From Amborella trichopoda (lineage: Eukaryota; Streptophyta; Magnoliopsida; Amborellales; Amborellaceae), in assembly GCF_000471905.2 (NCBI RefSeq), contig NW_006499617.1:5637324-5701323 (forward strand): DNA of 64,000 nucleotides. Reading direction: 5' to 3'. The position numbers and the translations under genes are program-made. Below are positions 32,925-44,651 of the stretch, piece by piece. The notes below the pieces were generated by a model that saw only the letters and a program-made list of their open reading frames with translations, had not been told where the DNA came from and searched no databases. Within the stretch, counting starts at the first letter, position 1; the number at the start of each line of letters is the position of its first letter.

Positions 32925-33545
32925 GTGCTACATGACCTTAAACTGCACAACCTTAATCTAGGTGCATGACCCTAGACTGCATGGTCCAAACTATATAACC
33001 TTAAACTGCACAACCTTAATCTTGGTGCATGACCTTAGACTGCATGGTCCAAACTATATAACCTTAAACTGTAGCGAGGTCTAGTTGTACGACTTTAAAC
33101 TACACAGTCCTTGTTGCATGACTCTAAACTGTATAACCACAGTCCAAGCTATATAACCTTAAACCATAGTGCACGTCCTGACCGCATGATGTCAAAAGGC
33201 TTAGCACCATGGTCCAAACTATATGACCTTAAACTATAGCGAAGGTCTAGTTGCATAATCTTAAACTGCACAATCCTCGTTGCATGACTCTAAACTGTAG
33301 AACCATGGTCCAGCTATATGACCTTAAACTGTAGTGCATGTCTTGGCCGCATGACGTTAAAAGGCTTAGCACCATGGTCCAAACTATATGACCTTAAACT
33401 GTAGCAGAGGTCTAGTTGCACGACCTTAAACTTCATGGTCCTAGCTGCAGGACTTTAAACTGTATAGCCATAATCCAAGCGACAAGACCTTAAAGTTGTA
33501 GCGCACGTCCCTATAGCAGGACATTAAAACGGCGTGACTAATAGT
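32925..33545 (+). repeat. Tandem array E1 (array B unit family)
   Basis: Repeats CATGGTCCAAACTATATGAC, then CTTAAACT(G/A)TAGC and GAGGTCTAGTTGCACGAC. About nine short units can be seen, with longer composite periods that include GCACGTCCTGGCCGCATGA. It is the same family as array B. Confidence 0.85.
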
Positions 33546-33589
33546 CCATGCGCATGACTTTAATCTGTAAAATGGACGCACCTCCCTCA

Positions 33590-34010
33590 GCCCCAGTAGG
33601 AGTCACATCCATATAGCGGCCCATTATCCCCAATGGAGTTAGGGTCATTCTTATTTCTTCAATCCCCAGTGGGGTTACAACTGTGCTCCGGCGTGTCATT
33701 CTCAGCAGAGTTACATGCATATTATTGCTCATTATCCCCTTGAAGTCATGCTTACTCCTTCAATCCTCTTGGGTCAGTCGTGCACCAAGCTATCCTATCC
33801 CCAGGAATCGGGTTACTTCTATGAGCCGTGGAGTTCCAGCTTTCACCTTGTGGGGTCATACTTGTCCCCTAATCCCCAGTGAAGTATGCTTCTCTATCTA
33901 AACCTCTTGCTAGTTTTAATCATTTTTTATCCTCAGGAAGTCGGATTGCTATTCACAGACCTATTCCCCATGGAGTATCACCTATTCCCCATGGAGTATT
34001 ACCTACATGT
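33590..34010 (+). repeat. Module F, copy 2
   Basis: Second copy of the segment at 32640-32924, with CCCCAGTGGGGTTACAAC at about 33664 and GTCGGATTGCTATTCACAGA near 33938. Within it, CTATTCCCCATGGAGTAT is itself duplicated near 33961 and 33981. Confidence 0.7.
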
Positions 34011-34029
34011 CAACAACCCAACTAAGTGG

Positions 34030-34300
34030 TCTAGGTGCATGACCGTTAACTGCATGGTCCAAACTATATGACCTTAAACTGTAGCGGAGGTCTAGTTGCA
34101 CGACCTTAAACTGCATGGTCCAAACTATATGACCTTAAACTGTTGCAGAGGTCTAGTTGCACGACCTTAAACTGTATGGTCCTAGTTGCAAGACCTTAAA
34201 CTGCATGGCCTTAGTTGCATGACTTTAAACTACATAACCAGGGTCCATGCTATATGACCCTAAACCATAGTGCACATCCTGGCCGCATGATGTTAAACTG
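34030..34300 (+). repeat. Tandem array E2 (array B unit family)
   Basis: Three or four near-identical units of about 66 bp carry CATGGTCCAAACTATATGAC and GGTCTAGTTGCACGAC. They are closer to one another than to the units in array B, suggesting recent local expansion. Confidence 0.85.
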
Positions 34301-34779
34301 TTTTGCCCAGGTCCTTGAGGCATGACCTTAAAGACGCATCCACACATGCGCACACACCCTTTATGTGCATCTTCACGCACGCCTTCCCAAACCAACCTGT
34401 TCGTGTGCGCGCACCACCTTCATCATTTTCCCTATAAATCCATTCACTTCATCATTACTATTCATCATTCCTCAGTGAGTCTCACCCATGCTCACAAAAT
34501 GGCGAACCTGCCTACCATCCATACTTGTTGTAAGCTAGTGGGTCACCACTTTTCATCTTCCATTCAGATAGCTTCCACTTTTCATAGATAGCCTCATACC
34601 ATCTCCTCAAAGTGAGTCAAAAACACCACCACACTCACTCTATGGCCTTTACAGACTGTCATCCATCCCCACTATAGTCCAATTGTATGACCCTAAACTA
34701 TAGTGCACGCCCTTGTCATATGACGATAAAAGGCTTCGCACAGGTCTTGAAGGCATGACCCTAAACACGCCTTCACAAA

Positions 34780-35010
34780 AAAAAAAACGGGCACGGTGTA
34801 TACCTGAACAAGGGAACGCCATGAGTAAAAATGACAGACGGGCATGGTCACGAAACCATGAGTAAAAGAGTTTCGTGAAAATAAAACCCGAGCACGGTGA
34901 AAACCCAAGAAGGGGCGTCGTGAGCAAAACAGATGATAAGGATGGACATGACCACAAGGTCATGGGTAAAAGAGCCCAAAGTTAAAGGAGGTTGGTGAAA
35001 ACCATCTTTA
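34780..35010 (+). repeat. Module C, copy 2
   Basis: Several units combine GGGCA(C/T)GGT(G/C), GTGAAAACC and GCCATGAGTAAAA. It matches 31010-31210 and the inverted piece at 53340-53720. Confidence 0.7.
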
Positions 35011-35188
35011 CGACACCACTTCCCCAGTCCAGGTGAAAACCTGCAAAGGGCACTTGGACCAATAGAGTAGGTTGACGCAACATCACAGCCTCAGTCAGCA
35101 CCCAATTGCCAAATAGACACAATTTTGGCTAACGAGATCCACAAAAAATCCTCTGCTGTCAAGATCCACTAAAAAATACAAGATGGCT

Positions 35189-35706
35189 CACCTAAGAGTG
35201 AGAGCCTCACAAGATCTCCCAAGCACCAAAATAAAAAAAGAGTCCATGAGGATAAGGGCGATGAACAATAGATCCCTCAAAATAAAAAAGAATCCTTGAG
35301 GGTGAGGACAATGACCGAAAGATCCTTCCAAAATGCTAAAGATGCTCACGAAGGCAAGAAACTGACAAAGACAAGGTGGAACCTGCCAGAGACTTCAAGG
35401 TGATGCCTCGCCATGAGGCCGCCTCACCAAAATTCATCCCTAGCCAGCAAGCCCAGACTTTCGGGACAGGCCAACAAAAAGCCCCCGATTGGACCCAGCA
35501 GGATGAGGGCCCACAGAGGTACCTTGATTGTCAAAAGCGAACCTAGTGCAGCAGCAAACAACGCCAACAAAAGGCTCATAGCACTTGGCCGCCAGATAGG
35601 CCCGATTCTGACCAATGAGGTCCACACAAAATCCTCAACTGCCAGAATCACAAATAGTCTCTTGAGGGTGAGAACTTCTACAAAATCCATCAAAGTCTCT
35701 TCTCCC
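35189..35706 (+). repeat. Element L pre-LTR block, duplicated at 838-1358
   Basis: Matches the detached fragment at 838-1358 at about 95% by eye. An open frame of 163 residues starts at 35413, and an opposing frame covers the same DNA, so coding potential is not persuasive. The block ends about 190 bp before the 3' LTR. A purine-rich stretch (AGGAAGAAAAAAG, about 35810-35840) between the block and the LTR is the best polypurine candidate. Confidence 0.8.
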
Positions 35707-35895
35707 CCTAAAGTATCCACGGATGGACCTGTACATTGCATTCAAATGTCTGAGCATCCTAGTTACAACATTGTGTGGATCTCCTCTACGTTTACGTGGT
35801 CCTGTGGCCAGGAAGAAAAAAGAAATAAAACCAGAGGAAATTTTTCGAATGTTATCCTTCTCGCTTCTCTAGAAGCACAACATTCGGCAAGGCAT

Positions 35896-38800
35896 GCTAT
35901 TTGAAGACATTTTTCAGCACCATGGGTCCCTGATGCTGAATAAAAAGAGAAGCCGGTCAATAAAGCATGAGAAACAATGGAAATTTCGATGGTCTTAGAA
36001 TGGCCCCAGAACTGACCAAGTCTTCATAAAGACTCCATAAAGTCTCCTGTCAGGTTTCGTCGCATTCCGACATGTCTAACGTAGTGTAGACAGAGAAACA
36101 GTTTCGACCGAATCAACCTCTAGCACCCTAAAATAGAACCCTATAATTGAAACCCTACTTTCAGAGCATCAAACGACCGTGGGACCACCGCCATTAGATT
36201 CGACATGGTTGAAAACCCTCAAGGGTCAAATTTCAGCTTACACAGACACTCTAGGAAGAACTTATGGGTAAAAGATCAAAACAGGAGGAGCCGCGCAATA
36301 TTCCTGTGCAGCCACCCCGCAACTAAACTCCATTAAAGAGGCAGTAACGAATAGTGACTTGTAATGCTCATATCTCACTCATCCGAGGTCGGATCGCTCT
36401 CAGACATGTTTGAGCGTGTTCGTCTTGTCGAGACGAGCGTTTTGATATATAGCACGCCTCGTGATCACGCCTAAGCAAGGCGAAAAGTTGTCGATCTGTG
36501 AAGAAATTTGCAGGAAAATAAGCAATGACACGCCTCGCACGGGCAACCAAATCACGGCTCTCGCGAATCCGATTGATGTGAAACCACCTGCATCGCGTGC
36601 GTAAGGTCCATGGCTATCACCGATTCGAACCCCGCACATGATGAACAGTCAGATTTTGCACACGAAGCCGATGAAGTGACTGCAAATTTTGGCGTCAGAA
36701 TTCTAGATTCCAGCCAACAATCCAAAGTTGTGAAATCTTCGTCTGGGCACTTAATCGAGCTGTGTTTGATGTCATGCGACCGTAACGGCATGCTCAATGC
36801 AATATCGCGAAGAAATCACGAAGAAACATTAAGGAACGAGCACACTATCGATCTGAAGTTTGCAAGATTCATGTAAATTTCAAGTCACATAATCATGGCT
36901 TAAAAACACGATCCATGGCTCGAAGTTGGTATCAAATCGATCGTCATGTCAAGCCCTACAAGAAAAGAATCATCTTTCGGACAAAAGGGCACCAGAGCAA
37001 CCCCGGATCATCCATGAAAGATTGCGCACGTTCTAGGGCAGCAACAAGGCCTGTTTTGGAATTCTTCAATTGTTAAGAAAGGGCAAATCAGTCATTTTGT
37101 ACCCTATTTTTCTATTGTATTTAATTCAATTAAATCTTAATTTTCAGCAATTAGGTTTAGTTTTTATCAATCCACTCATGTTTGGGCAAAACCCTATATA
37201 TATCACGTACTATTATTTTATATGGGTCCTACTTTTCTTAATAACATTTCCATCTTTTTTCATTGTTGGGTCACGTCTTGAGATAGAGAGAAAAGAGAAA
37301 AACTTTTGGGTTGGTAACCCTGGGCTTATCTCTTCTCTCTCTTTTGTTTCTCTCCTCTCCTCTCCTCTCTCTCGCTCTTTCTCTCTCCCCTTTCACAGAT
37401 GGCGGAATCCCATCGCCGTCTGTGTTTCACCTTTTGTCATTCTTTTTTTCTCTTTTCCTCTTGTGGTCTCGCTTGACCACAATCTCTCCCTTTTATCCTT
37501 CATGTGGTCCCTCACGACCACAACCTTCCCCTCTCCCTCCTTGAGATCCGGCATGACCACCCATTTTTTCTTTTCTTTCCTTTTTATTCCCTGTATGACC
37601 TCTTGATCTATGTGCACCTTCGGGTCCACCTTTTCCTCTTTTTTTTTCGTGGTCCCCCTTTTCCATTCCCTTCTCATCTTTTCTCGTCTTCCGACGCATT
37701 CCCGTTTCTTATGCACCCTCATGGTCTTTTTCTCCTTCTCACAATACATGGTCCCGTGAGACCACCATGCCCCAAATCTTTCTGCCCCGAATGCCGCGTG
37801 TGAACATAACCTATCCCGCTCGTGAACCTCTACCTATGGTCGCGTCGCTGCCCATCTTACCTGTTGTCGGCCGCGCGTGAACCTCTACCTATGGTGGCGC
37901 GCATCCCTTCTAACGTTCCGTGGCGCGCATCCCATATAACGTTCCGTGGCGCCCATTCATCTTATTTAATGGCATGTGCACCCGTTTTACCTATGGTCTT
38001 CAACGCAACAAACCCAAACTCCAACATCGTGATCGAACTTTTACTTTAACGCCGTGTACCCATCTTATTGATAGTCGCGCGCATACCATTTTTCCCAATG
38101 CCGCGCAACCCCTGTTCTCCAATGCCGTGTGCGTTATGTCATCCCCCATCGCCGTGCGCGACCGAGGTCTATCGCCAGCAGCCACCATATCACGGCCACA
38201 CTTTCACTGCCGCCTACTGCCCTCGCCTTTCTTTCATCCCTCAACCTTTTCCTCTAGCCGGCAGCCACCACCTTTGTTCCCACTCACCATGCAGCAGTTG
38301 CATGTTACCTCCTTCTCTGTTCGCCTTCCTTTCAACTATGACCACTATATAGCCAATTTCCGCCTCTCTTCCATCATCTCCATCTCTCCCACTCCCGCAT
38401 GACATTACCCATTCCCTTCCTCTGTTGTCCACCTCCCTGGCCGGCCCCTCTTCTTCAATTGACTAGCATCCACAACCTCCAACCTGCAATCACCTATAGT
38501 CGCAGCCATTTCCGCCTCCTCCTCCACTATCACCACTTCTGCCACCCTCATCTCTGCTCTTCCTCTACTGCTCCATTCTCCTCCTCCATCTTTCATCACT
38601 ATTTCCGCCACCTCTGCTGTCCCATTTCGGCCGTCTAACTGCCCCATCTCAGCCACTTCCGCCACCTCTCGCTGGCTGTCCCTATCCCTCCATTTTGCGA
38701 GTTATCTCCGCCACTTGCAGCCAAAGCTCACCCATCTTTTTCTTCGCCACCTGCAACCAAATCGCGAGCCCCTCCATCCCCTCTCATCCACTCGCGAGCT

Positions 38801-40237
38801 TCTCGCTGCAACCTTCTGCTTCTTCTCTCCCTCTCTCTCAAAAACCCACAACGAATGAGCAACCTTTTCTTCCCTATTTCGTTTCTTTCGTTTCTTCCTC
38901 TTTTCAACATTTCGTTTCCTCTCAATGTTTCGTTCAAGAGTCTCTCTCCTAGGTTGTATTTGTTCATAACATAACAAAAACCCAACGCCAAGTCTCTCTC
39001 TCACTCAACTAACGTGTCGTCCTTTTTATGAAGCCATCTTATTTTCTTTTCTTTTCTTTTATTTCATTGAACCATCCCATGTTACTTCTTTCACCCCTTC
39101 CTTTATATCTTATTCCGCTCTACTTCATCTTATTTTATTTCATAATTTACTTCATTTCATCTTATCTTATTTTATTTACCCATTTCATTTTATCTCATTC
39201 ACTTCCCTTATTTTTTTTTTCTCACTTCACTCATTTTATTTTAATTCCCTTTATTCCATTTTATTTTTTTTATTTTTGTTTCATTTACTTTACCCCACCA
39301 TACCTTATTCTAGTTTCATTCATTTATTTTACTTTGATCGCCTCATCTTAGTTTAATTTTCTTAATTCCATTTTTCTAATCCTATTTTATTTTAATTTGT
39401 CTATTTTATTCTTCATCTCATTTTTCATCACTTTCATTTCACCATCACTTTTATTTTCACTTTCGTCTCTTTCTTTCTCTTTGACCAGAGGGCACGTTGA
39501 GCCTTGTGCTCGTGCGAGTTTTGTCGTTGAGCAGTATAGCTATCGTGCAGGTCAGAGTTACCGTGCCCCGTCTTGCTGCCATATCAGATTAGGGTTTGTG
39601 CCAAATTGATCGACGTTGATTTTGACGTCGAGTAATTAAGCCATCGTGTCGGTCAGAGTTACCGTGCCCGTCTTGCTATCATATTTAGTCAATTACCGAA
39701 TCAGTTTTGCCATCGTGCTCGACTAGCGGTTGGGACAGTCTTGTCGTCGAGCAGTATTGCCATCGTACCTGTCTGAGTTACCGCGCTTGTCTTGCTGCCA
39801 TGTCAGACCAGCTGTTGCGCCAGTCTTGCCATTGGACCAGTCGAGCCGCCGGGTCAAACTTCTTCTCTCACTTTCACTTCACCCTGTAACAAGGTGAGGA
39901 CCTATGCCCCACTTGTCTGTACTTTTAATTGTGTGTGTGTATTTGCTGGAAAGGAGAAACAAGTCAAGGGAGGCAATTCCAAACCAGCCATAGGCCATGG
40001 GGCTTTCCAACATGATCTAAGATGACGCCCACACGAGCCAACCCCAGTGTGTCACGGACCCACATGTGGTAAGTTCCGTCTCACGACCCTAATTCCTCTC
40101 TCATCGGTTGGTACTCATACCCATGTCTTCTTTACGTAGTTCTGAGAAAGCAATCTCAAGTCCCTGGTCCATCTCGAACTCGAAACCAAGCCATCAGGTC
40201 AACCCGACCTAAAGGGCGAGATCGAGGCACCTAACCA
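35896..40237 (+). repeat. Element L 3' LTR (about 4.3 kb)
   Basis: Complete copy of the LTR. It starts near GCTATTTGAAG and ends GCACCTAACCA. It contains the TATA box at 37195-37203, a long CT-rich region (about 37320-39500), and short sub-repeats at 37800-37960 based on CGTGAACCTCTACCTATGGT and GTGGCGCGCATCCC. The region 38264-39511 is absent from the 5' LTR copy. The sequence GAGCAGTAT(A/T)GC(T/C)ATCGT also repeats within about 39520-39780. No protein domain was recognised. Confidence 0.85.
37195..37203 (+). promoter_or_regulatory. TATA box of element L 3' LTR
   Basis: TATATATAT then CACGT, preceded by GTTTGGGCAAAACCC, in the same position as 16624-16632 of the partner LTR. Confidence 0.55.
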
Positions 40238-41159
40238 AAATGCTCTAGAAAATATCAATTTTTATAAGAAACAACTTCCACTACTACACTAATATTGGTG
40301 AATCTATAGAGAATGTCCTATGGTGCATCACCCCAGCTTAGACTTTACATTATCTAAAAAAATTGGTCATTAGTAGTAAAGCTCAACTTCTTTAATCATT
40401 ATAATAGATTGTTTCATACAACCACGGATGGGACAGGAATTTAAAATTAATATTGTGGCACATATATAAATTTAACACATAACTGACTTGTTTTTCACTT
40501 TTGAACTTGGACTTTGATCACATTCTCCTTGGGTAGGGTTTCTATTACTCTATAGCATGTAAAGTATGAGCCTCAATCCCATCCCTCTAGTTGTCTTCCA
40601 AACTGGGTTTGTTGCAAGGCCTTCTCTTAGTTAATCTGCCACGTTTTGGATAGAACTGACTTAGAGGATGTGCTTTGGTAGATGAGATATAAGTGTTATA
40701 GAAGTCAAAATCCAATTTTTAATTTTAAAAATAAATATTTATTGAATTAGTTTTTTTCCAAAATTTCAAATCCAAAAAAATATCCCGTGTCTTTTACCCT
40801 AAGGGAGCAAATGTATAGTATGCTCCGAGGGGAGCACTGTATACGCATTGAAAATGTATCCATATATGTTATTTATTCATTCATGATTGCATTAGATCAA
40901 CAAATTTAATTTAAGAATTTTGAAATGTCCAGAATAAATTACAATACTATTTAAAAATTTTAAAATATTTTATAGTTATAAATTCTAAATTTTAAATGCT
41001 TTTTAAATTTCATTTATGACTCATTTTTCTAAGAATTTTAAAATATAAGAAATCAACATTATCTTTTATCAAAATTTTAATTATCTAAGAATAGCGAATG
41101 ACCTATTTTCAATTTCTCATAACGAATGTGATCTTTGAATAGTCACTGAGTATCCAAAT
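40238..41159. other. Intergenic DNA between element L and the LINE
   Basis: AT-rich, without a recognised gene. A phrase near 40800-40845 (GTATAGTATGCTCC then GGGGAGCA) resembles phrases near 60655 and 61100, a possible very old dispersed repeat. Confidence 0.45.
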
Positions 41160-41804
41160 TGTGAGAGAGACAGAGCGTTGAGAAATACAAAGAATAAAAG
41201 GTGTTGATTTTAGGTCGAGCTTCTGGCCTCCTTCTTCTTACAGGTTAGTGTGTTTTTGCGCTTTGAAACATCATTTTTTTAACTCTAAAGCCCTAGATTG
41301 ACTCAACTTCTATCTGACTTTGGATTGGTTAATTTGGTGCTCTGGTTCAGTTCCGATTGTTGATGAATTTGATCTTTGAATTTGCTTGTTTCATGGTGAA
41401 TATGTATCTTTCTTAGGAGTTTTATAGTTTTCTTTCTTGGTTTTGGAATATTTATGATCTTATTATGGTTGACTGCTAGATTTTGCTAGATCACAATGGG
41501 TTTTGTTTTCTTTGTGAGCTTTGTCACTAAATTCCGTGATCTGTTATGTCTTTTTTAAGATGGATCTTTGTTGCACTTGATTGATGGTTTATGCTGCAAT
41601 TTTTTGGGTGCAAGAACTTCTAAAGTTTTAATTTAAGGACGAAGTGTGGAACTGGAAAGTGTTAGGAAAAGTTTGTGGCTTGAGTTCTTCAGAGATGACA
41701 AGTGGGTGATACAGTAGTAGTGGCTAAGAAGTGGTGGTATGGTGATGGTGGCAATTGGGTGGTAGAATGATGAAGTGTTAAGAAATGTGCATTCTGAGAA
41801 GAAG

Positions 41805-43443
41805 ATGGAGAAAGGTAGTGTTTCTTATGTTGCGGCTTTATGTTCTCTTTCGAGTTCTCATCTCCATAGGAACCCCACTATTTTAGTTCGAGATGATATC
41901 ATTAAAGAACAAGAAACTAAAATTCAATCAGCAATGATTGTAACTTTCACGAAGAGATTTCTGGAAGTATAGATGTTCCAAAAATGGGTTTATAAGACTT
42001 GGACTAAAACCTGGAGCCTGTGTCACTAAATTCCAAGAGGTAAATTTATTTGTTTTATGGGTTCTTGTGAGGAAGATATTAAAGTAATCGATTAGAGATT
42101 TTGGTGCATCCGAAGGGTTGATTTGGTCGTAGAAAGATGGGTCCTTACCTTAAAAGCCTCCCTGATCAAACCAAAATCGTCCTAGTTTGCGGTTTCTAAT
42201 ATTCTAATCATTGCTTGGTCCTCTGCAGTCTTTAAAGATGTAGCAAATCGATGTGGTCAGCTGATCAAGATTGATTGGAATTTAACCAGCTATCATGCCT
42301 TTGTTTTCCTAGTAGAAACTAAAAGTATAAATCATCCTAAAGAAGGTATCCTAAAGATGGGAGGCTTTGATTTTAAACTTGTATTTAAAGAGATTTGAAT
42401 TCAGAAGGGAGGTTTCGTTGAAGTCTCTTCTGAAGATGCGAAACATAGCCTGAATGGTGAATAGAATATTAATAAAGATGATGGTTCTCAAAAGCCATTA
42501 TGGTTGATTCCAAGCAGCAACAATGGAGTTTCAAAAATCAACAACCGATATCATCGCCAAAAATTTTGTGGGAGGGCAAATTCAGGTCATTCTTACACTA
42601 CCACGTCATCTCACAAAGGGAAACGTATCATTAAAAAATGGGTTGTTAAATTTGATGAAAACATTCTAAAAAAATCTATTATGAAAATTCCTTGCAAAAA
42701 ATCATTTGTTTTGGAAAGCAATGTTATTCCTTGCCATAACCAGTTTGAAACTTTTGGAAAGTTTCCCTTTGGAAGTTTGGACGAGTGGCCAATTAATTCC
42801 TTCCCACAAACTTATTCCGCAGCTTCCAAAAGAAGCTCTCATCTTACAAGTAACCCAAACGAACACCAGTTCTGAGATTCAAGCTGGCACTTTCTCTTAT
42901 GCGAGTAAAGAGAGGAAATCTGAAGAAGAAAATATGTAGCAGAGGAGTCTATTTAGGAGGGTTTCTTCCAAGCAGTTAAAGATGCAAAAGAAGGGGAAGT
43001 TTGTTGAAAAACCAGTGCTCTTTTATAATGTCGAGAGTGGGGAAGAAGATAAGGAAGGAAGATCTGTTCTTTCTACCTATATTGATAACCTTTGGAAAAA
43101 TCATGAAAGTGTTGTTCTTGATAACAGTAGTCGAAGCCTCAGAGAACACGAGCTGGAATAACCTCTTATAGTTCCTTTGATTGCTATGAGACCACCGAGT
43201 GATGATGCTGATGATGAAGTTCATGTAGTAGATAATTTTGAGGGATTTGATGACTATGACAATGTCGATAATGGTATGTGCTTAGTGATCCAATCTTTGG
43301 AAGTTGGTATAGTTTTGGATGAAATTAATGTACGTTATGTTGACTCTCTTGACGCCATTACAAATACCCTGAAGGAGGATCATAGAAAGGAACTAGAGGA
43401 AAGGCTTGTTGGGAGAAAAATTCAGAAATCAAAGAAGAAATGA
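41805..43443 (+). pseudogene. LINE ORF1 (RNA-binding protein)
   Basis: Starts at ATG 41805 with MEKGSVSYVAALCSLSSSH, typical of plant LINE ORF1. Across stops, a DUF4283-like region follows near 42040-42400, with NILIIAWSSAVFKDVANRCG, LIKIDWNLTSYHAFVFLVET and KMGGFDFKLVF in line. A basic linker (42504-42875) and an acidic Asp-rich tail (43177-43443) complete it. ORF1 proteins coat the LINE RNA. At least three stops occur in the first 600 bp. Confidence 0.75.
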
Positions 43444-43595
43444 AAGCTTCAAAGAGAACTAGACAATTTGGTATGTCATATTAACTATAATCACGATGAG
43501 GTAAGTGCTTGTCCTCGCACACATTCTGAACATTTGTTGCCTATGTTTGCTGGTCCTTCAAGGGTCACCAAACATAGAGATGGTTACCAGTCTGT

Positions 43596-44340
43596 ATGAA
43601 AGTGCTATGTTGGAATGTCAGGGCCCTCAATAGTGCTCAACGCAAGAGATATTTTTTTTTTTTTGCAGAAAGGAAATGCCTGATCTCTTACTTCTCTAGG
43701 AAACTAAATTGGAGGCCCCGACTCTTCGTACTGTCAGATTGGGATGGGGAAATAGCTCCCTGGATTTTTAGGCGTAGATTCTTCTGGTTCTTCTGGTGGC
43801 ATTTGAGTCTTTTGGGACCCTTTGGTTTTGAGTGCTTCATAAAACTTTATTTCAAGTAGACACATTTCTATTGTTTTCCAAGAGCCTTTAGATAATTTTT
43901 CTTGGTGTTTATTTGTAGTATATGGGCCTAACAGAGCTGCTGACATATCTGCTTTTTTTGAGGAACTAGCAAATATTCAGTTAAATTTGAATGTGCCTTG
44001 GTTGGTTTGTGGTGACTTTAATATTATTAGATGGCCAATTGAATCTACATCCTCTCCTTCTATGTCTTCTTGTATGAGATTGTTTGAAGGTTTTATACAA
44101 CACCACGAATTGATTGATCATCCTTCTATTAGGGCTAACTTTACCTGGTCTAATCATGATTTACAAGATCTTATTTTGATAAGGTTAGACAGGTTTCTTG
44201 TCACTTATGAGTTTGTTACTTGTTTCCCAAAATTAAGTGTGAAAGCCCTACCAAATATTTCTTCTGATCATGTCCCTCTTCTCCTTAATTATGAGGGTTT
44301 ATTGTCTGGACCATCCTCGTTTAGATTTGATATGGCGTGA
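43596..44340 (+). pseudogene. LINE ORF2 endonuclease domain
   Basis: Begins MKVLCWNVRALNSAQRKR, the usual start of plant LINE AP-like endonucleases, then is frame-shifted. The downstream half (43920-44340) keeps YGPNRAADISAFFEEL, LVCGDFNIIR, ANFTWSNHDL, IRLDRFLV and a terminal SDHVPLLLNY with the catalytic Asp-His pair. The endonuclease nicks target DNA at the start of insertion. It cannot be made as one chain here because of a frame change near 43650-43900. Confidence 0.85.
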
Positions 44341-44651
44341 CTATCAGAGAGATCTTTACTCAACCTGATTGACGATTTCTAGAAAAATACTACCATTGAT
44401 GGTTGAAAAGGTTTCCAAATTTCAAAGAAGCTATAACTATTGAAACAAAGGATTATTATATGGAAGATGAATGTTTAGGGAGATTTGCAATCTAAAATTG
44501 GGGCAGTAAAGTCTTATATAGGGAAGTTAGATAATGTTCAGTTTATGAGAGGTGCTCTAATACAATATCAATTCAGATACAGAAGCTTATGGGTGGCTAC
44601 ATATAAACAGTTCCTTAACTTGTAGGAATTCATTGAAGACAAAGATCTTGT

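Larger units (their letters stand above)
15345..40237 (+). mobile_element. Element L: large non-autonomous LTR retrotransposon (LARD-like)
   Basis: A plus-strand structure with a 3' LTR at 35896-40237 and a 5' LTR in two parts (15345-18106 and 28975-29093), separated by a later gypsy insertion. Internal DNA is 29094-35895. A primer-site-like GCTTGGTGACTCCACTGAG follows the 5' LTR; it resembles the TGGCGACTC-type sites after the 5' LTR in many Tat-related and LARD-type plant elements. No gag or pol motif was found inside. Most of the internal domain is tandem arrays. Very long LTRs with non-coding interiors are the definition of LARDs. The LTRs differ at roughly one base in five, and no target duplication was found, so the two ends may derive from different insertions. 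Confidence 0.78.

Noticed and set aside
35413-35904. 163-residue plus-strand frame (also 98 residues at 1063-1359)
   Set aside because: The opposite strand is open over the same DNA in both copies, there is no known domain, and the match is explained by recent repeat duplication.
37070-39450. Several frames of 75-180 residues on both strands
   Set aside because: CT-rich composition of the LTR keeps stops rare; no domains, and no conservation in the partner LTR.
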